From: JAYXXU01 sp049301135
GTDB taxonomy: Bacteria > Pseudomonadota > Gammaproteobacteria > Pseudomonadales > Moraxellaceae
Direction: 5' to 3'
NCBI GenBank assembly: GCA_049301135.1
Contig: JBAQKP010000259.1
Coordinates: forward strand, 1 to 7,840
Length of the DNA: 7,840 bases
Of the stretch, positions 1-5,577 are shown one piece after another. The position numbers were made by a program, and so were the translations under genes. The notes under the pieces were generated by a model. The model made no database searches. It had not been told where the DNA came from and saw only the letters and a program-made list of their open reading frames with translations. How positions within the stretch are numbered: the first letter of the stretch is position 1; each line of letters opens with the position of its first letter.

Positions 1-416
1 GGCGACGGGTGTATCTTGATACCAATATCTTTGTCTATTTCCTCGAAAGGCATGAGCAGTATTTTGACCTCGTACTGCCATTTTTTCAGTTGTTCGACCA
101 AGGCTTGTCGATGGCCTACACAGGCGAAGCAGCGGTTGCTGAAACGCTCTATAAACCGTACCAAGCTGATGATTTGTTGTTGGTCAGTGAGTTCAAAACA
201 TTTTTCGGGGACGATGAATTGATCACGGTGCTACCACATACCACCAAGGTATTTGAGTTGACTGCGGAAATCGCGCCCAAGCAAAAAATGAAAATGATTG
301 ATGCCCTACATTACTCGACTGCGATCATGGCGGGTTGTCAGTTTTTACTGACCAACGATGCAGGCTTTAAATCAAACGCAAAACTTGAGGTAATTCAACT
401 GCGAGATTTGGTGTAA
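1..416 (+). CDS. PIN-domain toxin, VapC-like (5' end outside window)
   Basis: PIN domains are Mg-dependent RNases; as VapC toxins they cut tRNA or rRNA and are held inactive by a small antitoxin. The four acidic positions of the fold are all visible, numbering from the GTG at 9: Asp4 in YLDTN, Glu45 in AAVAETL, Asp98 in MIDALHY and Asp117 in TNDAGF, so the enzyme looks intact. The GTG at 9 is probably not the true start: the frame stays open to the window edge (two Arg codons at 3-8), and family members usually have a few residues before YLDTN. About 135 residues are visible, close to full family length. An antitoxin gene would be expected just upstream, outside the window, but this cannot be seen. 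The resolvase follows after 146 bp on the same strand. It could also be a stand-alone PIN nuclease. I am sure of the fold, less so of the toxin role. Confidence 0.85.
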   Translation, partial: RRVYLDTNIFVYFLERHEQYFDLVLPFFQLFDQGLSMAYTGEAAVAETLYKPYQADDLLLVSEFKTFFGDDELITVLPHTTKVFELTAEIAPKQKMKMIDALHYSTAIMAGCQFLLTNDAGFKSNAKLEVIQLRDLV

Positions 417-437
417 AACAACCCATAACACGGCACA

Positions 438-542
438 CAAGTGGCCTGTACCCTAATTTTACACTTGGTTTTCTAGGAAAAAGCGTATCAATAGGGTGAT
501 TATGGCTATCTGATAAACGTTTTAGAATAGGGTATGTAAAAC
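438..542. promoter_or_regulatory. candidate resolvase res site (subsite-like inverted repeats)
   Basis: The gap before the resolvase gene holds structure of the kind seen in res sites. CAAGTG (438-443) faces CACTTG (462-467), a 30-bp element. GTTTTA (519-524) faces TAAAAC (537-542), a 24-bp element. The hexamer TAGGGT occurs three times: inverted at 450-455 and direct at 492-497 and 528-533, the last two within AATAGGGT. The total span of about 105 bp is near that of known three-subsite res regions, which usually lie directly upstream of their resolvase gene. Binding by this resolvase is inferred. A TAGAAT at 523-528 could serve as a -10 for the gene, but no good -35 is seen. Confidence 0.4.
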
Positions 543-562
543 AATGTCGTTGGAACGATGAT

Positions 563-1120
563 ATGAATGGTTTACGAATCGGATACATTCGGGTATCAAC
601 GGTGGGGCAAAACACGCAGCGGCAGTTGGCCGATGTGCCACTCGATAAGGTGTTCGAGGAAAAAATCTCAGGAGCCAGCAAACAGCGGCCAGCCCTTACG
701 TCACTAATCGACTATGCGCGTGAGGGCGATGAGGTGCTGGTACATAGCTTAGATCGGCTTGGGCGTAATTTGGGTGAGTTGCGGGAGATAGTCGAAACGC
801 TTAACGCGAAGGGGGTCATCTTAAATTGTGTGAAAGAGAATCTGGTTTTTCACACGAATATCAACAATCCAATGAACATGCTGTTCTTTCAGATTCTGGG
901 TGCATTGGCAGAGTTTGAGCGGGAGCGTATTTTGGAGCGGCAAGCTGAGGGAATCGCTATTGCCAAGAAAAAGGGCGTGTACAAGGGCCGTAAGCCGTCA
1001 CTGACTCCTGAACAAGTGGCTCTGCTGCATCAACGTCTTGAATCTGGCGACTACAAAACCAAGCGAGCATTGGCGAAGGAGTTTGGGATTTCTGCGCCAA
1101 CGCTGTATCGGTATCAGTAG
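563..1120 (+). CDS. small serine recombinase (resolvase/invertase family)
   Basis: A complete 185-residue site-specific recombinase of the Tn3 resolvase/DNA invertase type. It forms a 5'-phosphoserine link to DNA and resolves cointegrates or dimers, or inverts segments. The catalytic domain opens with GYIRVST, nucleophile Ser12. The active-site cluster HSLDRLGRN supplies Ser62, Asp64, Arg65 and Arg68, and the E-helix segment LAEFERERILERQ (about 115-127) precedes the linker. A C-terminal helix-turn-helix follows: KTKRALAKEFGISAPTLYRY (about 165-184), preceded by the basic GRKPSLTP stretch. The ATG at 563 has GGAA seven bases upstream, and the 5-bp-arm repeat TCGTT-GG-AACGA (547-558) overlaps that ribosome site. 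No transposase or Tn3-type terminal repeat is visible, so it may be a plasmid multimer-resolution or partition resolvase, or part of a larger element extending leftward. Family assignment is firm; whether it acts as resolvase or invertase is not settled. Confidence 0.93.
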   Translation: MNGLRIGYIRVSTVGQNTQRQLADVPLDKVFEEKISGASKQRPALTSLIDYAREGDEVLVHSLDRLGRNLGELREIVETLNAKGVILNCVKENLVFHTNINNPMNMLFFQILGALAEFERERILERQAEGIAIAKKKGVYKGRKPSLTPEQVALLHQRLESGDYKTKRALAKEFGISAPTLYRYQ

Positions 1121-1211
1121 TAGTTCCAGCTATTTGATATTATTTGTCTATCTATTGAAAATTTTTCTGAGTAAAACAGGGTCGGCATCCTGAACTGAGC
1201 TTGCTCCAATT

Positions 1212-1631
1212 TTATTTGCTGCTAACCGTAAACAGGAATCGACCGATACAAACCAACTTGCCATCAAGTAGTAACTGAACCGATACTGTCGTAATGCGCC
1301 GACCCGCACGAACAATACTGGGGACTGCCTGTAACGTACCTATAAATGCTGGCCGCAGGTAATCAAAGGTCATCGTGGAGCATAAGGGCAGCTCATTATC
1401 ACCACGCTGACGGGCAAGATAGGCGGCGGCGGCCACTTCACCAAAACTCGCGAGAATGCCGCCATGAAACGTGCCAATCATCGGGTTGCCGATATGCGAA
1501 TCACGAAAGTCCATAAAGTACTGTATTTCTCCATGTTGCATTTCCTCACGAAAACCTAGAAAATCGACAAAAGGCTCGTCACACAATTTTAGTGGGGGTG
1601 TTTCCGCGCTCATCTGATTTACTATACTCAT
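1212..1631 (-). CDS. PaaI-type hotdog thioesterase, second copy (HGG/Glu type)
   Basis: A 139-residue single hotdog-fold protein, the usual length for the PaaI/4HBT acyl-CoA thioesterase family, which hydrolyses acyl-CoA to free acid and CoA in the cytoplasm. The signature HIGNPMIGTFHGGILASFGE carries His56-Gly57-Gly58 and an acidic residue, Glu65, where the catalytic Asp or Glu sits in the family; the second half has the usual STMTFDYLRPA strand. I place the start at the ATG at 1629-1631. It lies one base after the TGA of the upstream thioesterase (TGA-T-ATG), with GAGG about ten bases before it, which suggests translational coupling. The frame is open further upstream to 1775, but that extension overlaps the previous gene and does not look like a hotdog protein. 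It is the last gene of the minus-strand cassette; no clear terminator follows in the 91 bp before the convergent resolvase gene. Substrate unknown. Confidence 0.85.
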   Translation of the reverse strand: MSIVNQMSAETPPLKLCDEPFVDFLGFREEMQHGEIQYFMDFRDSHIGNPMIGTFHGGILASFGEVAAAAYLARQRGDNELPLCSTMTFDYLRPAFIGTLQAVPSIVRAGRRITTVSVQLLLDGKLVCIGRFLFTVSSK

Positions 1632-1632
1632 A

Positions 1633-2097
1633 TCACTCGCCTCGCGCTTCATTGCTGTCAAAAGAGGGTCCCATCGTGCCGATTGCGAAAGAACCAGTGA
1701 CAGTAGCCAGTAGCTCACCACTGTCTTCTGCAACCGCTCGGCCCGTGATAAAGGCCACCGTATCGGTTCTACCAATGCAATCCACTATCGCCTTTAAACC
1801 TACCGCAGAGGGAATACGTCGCAAAAAATCGACACGCAAATCAATAGTGGCAATCGGCTCTAACGACCGCAATGACGAAAAAATAGATAAGCCGCAAGTC
1901 GTATCCAGCAGCGTCACCAAAGCCCCTCGATGCAGTGAGCCTTTACGGTCAGAGAGTTGCTCAGAGAAGGGCATCGTCATCTCGGCATGACCATCGCTCA
2001 CTGCACCAACACTAATATTGAACATATTGAATAAAGGGTGATTAGTACCAAAAAACGCCTTAGCCATGGTCAGGTGTGCCGTGTTATTACTGTCCAT
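1633..2097 (-). CDS. PaaI-type hotdog thioesterase, first copy (HRG/Asp type)
   Basis: A 154-residue PaaI-like hotdog protein expected to hydrolyse an acyl-CoA or acyl-carrier thioester. The active-site helix reads GSLHRGALVTLLDTTCG: His56, then Arg57 where most relatives have Gly, and Asp65 in the catalytic acid position. The downstream ATIDLRVDFLRR strand is typical of the family. The start chosen is the ATG at 2095-2097, because GGGAG lies seven bases upstream. The frame extends to a TTG at 2157 that overlaps the preceding stop codon, but that start has a poorer signal and would add a 20-residue tail unlike the family. The gene follows the BtrH-like gene after 56 bp and leads directly into a second, diverged hotdog gene one base after its stop. 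The pair could work as a hetero-oligomer, which is an inference from the coupling. Confidence 0.85.
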   Translation of the reverse strand: MDSNNTAHLTMAKAFFGTNHPLFNMFNISVGAVSDGHAEMTMPFSEQLSDRKGSLHRGALVTLLDTTCGLSIFSSLRSLEPIATIDLRVDFLRRIPSAVGLKAIVDCIGRTDTVAFITGRAVAEDSGELLATVTGSFAIGTMGPSFDSNEARGE

Positions 2098-2153
2098 TTT
2101 TGAACTCCCGCCATTGCTGGCTGATTTTATTGCGAAAAAATTAGCGGCACGTC

Positions 2154-3125
2154 TCAAAGTGCAAGGGCGGCATCTGTATAATTACGTTCGGCCTGCATCA
2201 CCGCCACAATGGCCTCTTCAATGGCGGCATATGGAAAGTTTGTGCTTTCCGAGGCAGACTTCAAACACATGGCTAATGCCGTCCATGCTTTTTCGCAAGC
2301 CCTCATTAACAGGGGCAGTCGATATTGCTGTACACTTGCGTCATAGTGAACCGCTTCATCAAGGAATTCAGCGTACATTTTGCGGAAGCCGCCGCCACCT
2401 GTGCCACGCTTTTCAATAATTTGGTAGGCAAATCGGGTCGTCCAGTGCCAATCGCCTGTGGCTCCCCAACGACTCAGTTCGGCCAGCCATGTTTCCAGTG
2501 CCGATATGCCACTCACAGCTAATGACTTGGCGTTGTCATGGATGACACCGGTAATCATCTCGGGGGTAATTTCGCCTTGAAACGCGGTGGGCGTGAACAT
2601 ATTGCCATAGTGAATAAATGGGGGCTGTGTAGAAAAACGTGCGCGGGTCAGTGCCTCTCGCGTCACCGACAAAACACTCGGACGCTCGGTATCGGTGACA
2701 AATACCGCACCTGTCTCTGGATTTCTCGACCAAGCGGCTATGGCGTGACCGGGAAAGTGCGTGCTGCTGTTGAAGTAAGGTAAATAAAAAATATCCGTCA
2801 GCAACAGGGTGGGGTGACCCGCATCCAAACATTTCTCCAGCGCGGTGGCTGCCGATTCGGGTGACTCGAAGGTTTGCCACTCAAAGGGTATACCGATACT
2901 TTCAAATACGCGCGCTTCAAACCCCAAAGACCGCACATGCACTAAAAATGGCACAGGGGCGTCAGCCATTTCCAAATAGGTCACGCCAAGCCCTGAGCCT
3001 AATCCAAAGCACATGGCCTCGGAAATATTCAGCCCATTAAACTCGAGCAAATCACGAATTGCGGAGCTGCCACAATGCCTCCCGATGGCGTGCGTGATAC
3101 GGGATGGAGTCTTATAGTTGGTCAC
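2154..3125 (-). CDS. BtrH-like cysteine acyltransferase-fold protein (BtrH_N + DUF4872)
   Basis: A 323-residue protein that matches, by eye, the BtrH N-terminal domain followed by a DUF4872-type C-terminal region. In butirosin biosynthesis BtrH moves an acyl group from a carrier protein onto an aminoglycoside; the fold is papain-like. Visible here: HCGSSAIRDLL with candidate nucleophile Cys18, then the family block LNISEAMCFGLGSGLGVTYL (about 32-51), His127 in FPGHAIAAW and Asp145 in VTDTERP, together a plausible Cys-His-Asp triad. The C-terminal half (about 190-323) is helical with no motif I can name. The start codon is the GTG at 3123-3125, overlapping the TGA of the TetR gene, with AGAGG ten bases upstream. 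No aminoglycoside or carrier-protein gene is in the window, so the substrate is probably something else, perhaps an acyl-CoA or acyl-ACP. The domain call is fairly sure; function is open. Confidence 0.78.
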   Translation of the reverse strand: MTNYKTPSRITHAIGRHCGSSAIRDLLEFNGLNISEAMCFGLGSGLGVTYLEMADAPVPFLVHVRSLGFEARVFESIGIPFEWQTFESPESAATALEKCLDAGHPTLLLTDIFYLPYFNSSTHFPGHAIAAWSRNPETGAVFVTDTERPSVLSVTREALTRARFSTQPPFIHYGNMFTPTAFQGEITPEMITGVIHDNAKSLAVSGISALETWLAELSRWGATGDWHWTTRFAYQIIEKRGTGGGGFRKMYAEFLDEAVHYDASVQQYRLPLLMRACEKAWTALAMCLKSASESTNFPYAAIEEAIVAVMQAERNYTDAALAL

Positions 3126-3760
3126 AGGTTTTTTGCCTCTTCGTGAAAATCTGGATTAAGGATGCCTCTTGTCATCATCTGCCATATCGCATCCGCGATC
3201 TGTTCAAGATTGTACTTACCATTTTCTTTATACCAAGTGGCAGCCCAGTTTATTGCTCCTAGCCCAATCAGTCTTAACAGATCTGCATCCACATCGTTTC
3301 GGATACAACCATAAGACTGCAGATCATCAAGAATTGTCTGCCAATATCGCTCGTATCTGTCTCTCTCAGCAATAATCTGCTCACGTGCGACTCCATGTAC
3401 CGAGCGCCACTCAAACAACAACACATAAACCATATCGTCACCCGACATAAGGATATCGACATGTGTCTGCAGTGCCGATTGCATTTTTTTGAGTGGATCT
3501 TGAATCGCGGAAGTCGCCTCAACAATCCTGTAAATAGTTCTCTCAATAGCAAGCCGCATCATATCAACCAAAATATCGTCTTTACTACGATAGCGGTAAT
3601 GCAGACTGCCTGGAAGAATACCACAAGCACTGGCAATTTCTCGCACACTGGTACGCTCAAAACCCTTTTCTCGAAACAGCTTGGCAGAAGCGGCTAATAC
3701 TCTCTCGCGGTCAGCAACTTCGACTCGCGTAGATTCACTACTCAACATAGTTTGACTCAT
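3122..3760 (-). CDS. TetR/AcrR-family repressor, KstR2-like C-terminal domain
   Basis: A 212-residue one-component regulator. The N-terminal helix-turn-helix spans about 17-65: ERVLAASAKLFREKGF, TSVREIASACGILPGSLHYR and YRSKDDILVDMM. The C-terminal ligand domain has the pattern FEWRSVHG, RDRYERYWQ, GLGAINWAATWYKENGKYN, resembling KstR2-type repressors that bind acyl-CoA intermediates of steroid or fatty acid breakdown. It heads the minus-strand cassette and overlaps the BtrH-like gene by four bases, so it probably controls that operon and itself. The ATG at 3760 has no Shine-Dalgarno sequence, and an extended -10 (TGATATAAT) lies four bases upstream, so either the message is leaderless or nearly so, or translation begins at the ATG at 3748. 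The ligand is not known. Confidence 0.9.
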   Translation of the reverse strand: MSQTMLSSESTRVEVADRERVLAASAKLFREKGFERTSVREIASACGILPGSLHYRYRSKDDILVDMMRLAIERTIYRIVEATSAIQDPLKKMQSALQTHVDILMSGDDMVYVLLFEWRSVHGVAREQIIAERDRYERYWQTILDDLQSYGCIRNDVDADLLRLIGLGAINWAATWYKENGKYNLEQIADAIWQMMTRGILNPDFHEEAKNL

Positions 3761-3763
3761 AAC

Positions 3764-3772
3764 ATTATATCA
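3764..3772 (-). promoter_or_regulatory. extended -10 promoter element of the TetR cassette
   Basis: On the minus strand the sequence reads TGATATAAT, a perfect extended -10 (TGN-TATAAT). No good -35 is seen at 16-18 bp, which extended -10 promoters tolerate. The expected transcription start falls at about 3757, inside the annotated start region, so the mRNA would have almost no leader. The position where a -35 would sit overlaps the palindrome at 3785-3806, consistent with autorepression. Confidence 0.5.
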
Positions 3773-3784
3773 ATAAGACAGGTT

Positions 3785-3806
3785 ACTCGACTTGGTCAAG
3801 TCGAGT
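3785..3806. promoter_or_regulatory. perfect palindrome, likely operator for the TetR repressor
   Basis: ACTCGACTTG (3785-3794) and CAAGTCGAGT (3797-3806) are exact reverse complements around a 2-bp GT centre. Length and symmetry suit a TetR-family dimer or pair of dimers, and the site covers the -35 position of the TetR promoter. It is followed by an extra direct GAGTC copy (3808-3812). It is not followed by a T-run on either strand, so it is a poor candidate for a terminator of the gene ending at 3832. Confidence 0.6.
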
Positions 3807-3831
3807 CGAGTCTTTCACGGTCTATCCTGAT

Positions 3832-4701
3832 CTATACAGCTTTTGCAATGGGGACATTAAAAACAATTCGTGACGCTTCCATAGGGTCTTGATGCTTATC
3901 ATATTCAGCCAGCCAAGAATTAACCTTTTCTGGGATTTCGGTGTCGCTAGGATGGAAACCTGGCTTAAACCAGTCCAGATAGCGTGGAATAAGTCTGGTA
4001 ATCAGGCCACGTGGTCCATAGAGGCGATAAAATCCCTTAGCAAGCACCAATGGCTGACCTTGTAGTTTGTCAATTTTCAACATATGCCAAAGAACTGAGC
4101 CAACCACCGCATGTACCAGTAGCGTTCCGATAATCAAAGCAGATGCGCGGGTGAAATACCCCCCACCTGCCGCTGTTTCGTAAACATCAAAGGCTACTGT
4201 TTTGTGTTCGACTTCTTCTACCCCATGCCACATGAACATGGCACGCATTGCGGGATGAGCATTCTTGAACATCTCACCCTCACCCTCCATAGCACCCTCG
4301 CCTAGTACAGCAGTAATATGTTCAAAGGCAGCTGTCATGGCCAACAGATACTTGGCGGGCAGGTGTTTTTGGGAGAGCCGAATAAATAATTTGAATCTTG
4401 CGATGACCTTTTCGACATGAATGCCTTGCGACTGCATCACCGCATTATACTGGTCATGCACAATGCCATGTTGCGCTTCTTGGCGAAAAAAGTTTTTGAT
4501 ATCTTCTCTCAGTTTAGGATCTGTGACCAGATCCTGATAGTTACGCACCGACTGAATAAAAAAACGCTCTCCATCGGGGAAGTGAATAGAAAGTGCATCA
4601 AAGAAGCGTGTTAACACCGGGTCACCGTCGTTCCAAAAAACTGGAACATCACTTAAATCAAACCGCGGCTTACGTGGCTGGATATTGATCATATGAGTCA
4701 T
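3832..4701 (-). CDS. PF10118-type predicted metal-dependent hydrolase (diiron-like)
   Basis: A 289-residue protein of the bacterial family annotated as 'predicted metal-dependent hydrolase' (PF10118/COG3687), for which I know no established reaction. Family landmarks are seen: FDLSDVPVFWNDGDP, LSIHFPDGERFFIQSVRNY and FFRQEAQHGIVH. Possible metal ligands are Glu45, Glu75 and His78 (EAQH), Glu127-His128 (FEHIT) and Glu162, Glu165, His166 (HGVEEVEHK). Repeated E and ExxH motifs on predicted helices resemble a ferritin-like diiron site. Residues about 186-208 are hydrophobic and may be a membrane-associating helix. The ATG at 4699-4701 is chosen because TTCCTT on the plus strand (4711-4716) gives AAGGAA nine bases upstream and the N-terminus fits the family. 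A TTG at 4767, also behind a purine-rich AAGGTGA, would add 22 residues. Strong promoter and paired operators lie upstream. The TetR gene follows after 71 bp, so readthrough is possible. Confidence 0.82.
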   Translation of the reverse strand: MTHMINIQPRKPRFDLSDVPVFWNDGDPVLTRFFDALSIHFPDGERFFIQSVRNYQDLVTDPKLREDIKNFFRQEAQHGIVHDQYNAVMQSQGIHVEKVIARFKLFIRLSQKHLPAKYLLAMTAAFEHITAVLGEGAMEGEGEMFKNAHPAMRAMFMWHGVEEVEHKTVAFDVYETAAGGGYFTRASALIIGTLLVHAVVGSVLWHMLKIDKLQGQPLVLAKGFYRLYGPRGLITRLIPRYLDWFKPGFHPSDTEIPEKVNSWLAEYDKHQDPMEASRIVFNVPIAKAV

Positions 4702-4820
4702 GGCGAGAGTTTCCTTGTAAAGGCATCGAATGTCTGTAAACCTGCTATCACATTTGACCTTGAGCAATATTTTTCACCTTGGTCAGGCACAGCAAATATC
4801 ACACAAGAATTCAACGGGTA

Positions 4821-4836
4821 TTGGTCAAATGACCAA
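4821..4836. promoter_or_regulatory. operator copy 1, TTGGTC-N4-GACCAA
   Basis: TTGGTCAAATGACCAA: arms TTGGTCA and TGACCAA, perfect over 7 bp with an AA centre, and embedded in the wider ATTGGTC...GACCAAAT context shared with copy 2. Relative to the promoter at 4850-4878 (minus strand) it covers roughly +8 to +23 of the predicted transcript, a road-block position. The centre-to-centre distance to copy 2 is 35 bp. A further TTGGTCA half-site lies at 4779-4785. Confidence 0.65.
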
Positions 4837-4849
4837 ATGCATATTTTGA

Positions 4850-4878
4850 AATATATTGGTCGATTGACCAAATGTCAA
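4850..4878 (-). promoter_or_regulatory. sigma-70 promoter of the PF10118 gene
   Basis: On the minus strand TTGACA (4878-4873) is a consensus -35, followed by exactly 17 bp and TATATT (4855-4850), five of six matches to the -10 consensus. Transcription would begin near 4843, giving a leader of about 140 bases to the ATG at 4701. This is by far the strongest promoter in the window, and its spacer is wholly filled by operator copy 2, so it is probably strong but tightly repressed. Confidence 0.72.
4856..4871. promoter_or_regulatory. operator copy 2, TTGGTC-N4-GACCAA, in the promoter spacer
   Basis: TTGGTCGATTGACCAA: 6-bp perfect arms TTGGTC and GACCAA with a GATT centre. It occupies all but one base of the 17-bp spacer between the -35 and -10 hexamers, so a bound protein would exclude RNA polymerase. 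The cognate regulator is unknown; the TetR protein encoded just downstream is one candidate, but its own palindrome has a different arm sequence. Confidence 0.68.
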
Positions 4879-5085
4879 GCCTGTCCTCAAAATTTGATAG
4901 AATGAGTTAACAACGCAGCAGGTGAGCCAGATCATCTTTGACATCGAATATAGCTACCAGACCTTTTGGCAGAGGTGTTTTTTAATGTTAGTTTTTTTAC
5001 ATTAGAGTGTGTTGACGTTTGAAAATATTGATTGCAAATTGGAGGCAGACTCAGAGAATTAAAGCTCTCCCCATCCGAGTCCACC
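4879..5085. other. intergenic stretch between the PF10118 promoter and the IS remnant
   Basis: Together with the leader at 4702-4849 this makes a 384-bp region without a convincing gene. It is AT-rich and holds a possible plus-strand terminator (4961-4983), an inverted repeat TAATGT/ACATTA (4983-4988, 4999-5004) around a T-tract, and a likely left end of the IS near 5005. A short plus-strand frame at 4922-5003 lacks an ATG and resembles nothing I know. Confidence 0.5.
4961..4983 (+). terminator. possible rho-independent terminator, orphan
   Basis: On the plus strand ACCTTT (4961-4966) can pair with AGAGGT (4971-4976) allowing one G-U pair, with a TGGC loop, and is followed by G and six T. 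The stem is short and there is no plus-strand gene before it, so it is either chance or the leftover tail of a lost gene. Confidence 0.3.
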
Positions 5086-5577
5086 ATGCCACGCTTTATG
5101 CTGAACGACCAACATTGAGCAAAGATTTCTCCTATGCTCAAGCAACAGGACATTGATCACAAACCAAATTTACGGCTCACCGTAGAAGCCATGCTCTACA
5201 GAATGTGGGTGAAATGTCCATGGCTAGACCTACCTCCTGACTGAGTTTGGTCAGCAGCCTAATCTCTACAAAAGATACAACGACTGGTCAGCAAAAGGTT
5301 TTTTCCAAAGCATACTCAGGGTTTTATCTACTGACTCTGATATAGAGTAGGGGTTATGGATAGCAATTACGTCAAGGCACATCAACATAATGCACGTGCT
5401 GCAACTCACGATCAGGAGGCGATTGGCTTAAGTCGAGGTAGCAAGACAAGTAAGATCCATCTTGCCGTAGATGGGTATGGATTACCCATCGTGTTTGCGA
5501 TCACGGGTGGTGAATTACACAAAGCCAAAGCTGCACCTGACTTGCTCTCACAGGTATCTATCGATGCCATTCTGATT
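5005..5577 (+). mobile_element. remnant of an IS5-family insertion sequence, right end lost
   Basis: The element is recognised from its broken transposase gene. The left end is placed near 5005 only because GAGTGTGTTGACG there resembles the start of terminal repeats in related elements and follows a TTA; this is a weak inference. No matching inverted repeat is present to the right: the transposase homology stops at about 5574-5577, and unrelated sequence then runs into the 3' end of the ferredoxin reductase gene 48 bp later. Ends are approximate. Confidence 0.5.

Noticed and set aside
1121..1211. Terminator or transposon end between the resolvase and the thioesterase
   Set aside because: Only a short GAGC-TT-GCTC repeat (1196-1205 region) with too small a loop; no Tn3-like terminal repeat could be recognised.
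1632..1775. Longer N-terminus for the second hotdog gene
   Set aside because: It would overlap the upstream thioesterase by about 140 bp; the ATG at 1631 has a Shine-Dalgarno and fits family length.
2098..2157. TTG start at 2157 for the first hotdog gene
   Set aside because: The ATG at 2097 has GGGAG at ideal spacing, and the extra 20 residues are unlike the family.
3785..3806. Palindrome as transcription terminator of the PF10118 gene
   Set aside because: No T-run follows it on the minus strand; position over the TetR promoter favours an operator.
4693..4905. Plus-strand open frame of 70 codons
   Set aside because: It runs antisense to the PF10118 leader, promoter and operators, and has no known domain.
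4922..5003. Small plus-strand peptide frame starting with GTG
   Set aside because: No ribosome site, no resemblance to a known family, and it ends in the T-tract repeat.
4932..5153. Minus-strand open frame of 73 codons
   Set aside because: It lies antisense to the start of the broken IS5 transposase, has no recognisable domain, and the plus strand explains the sequence better.
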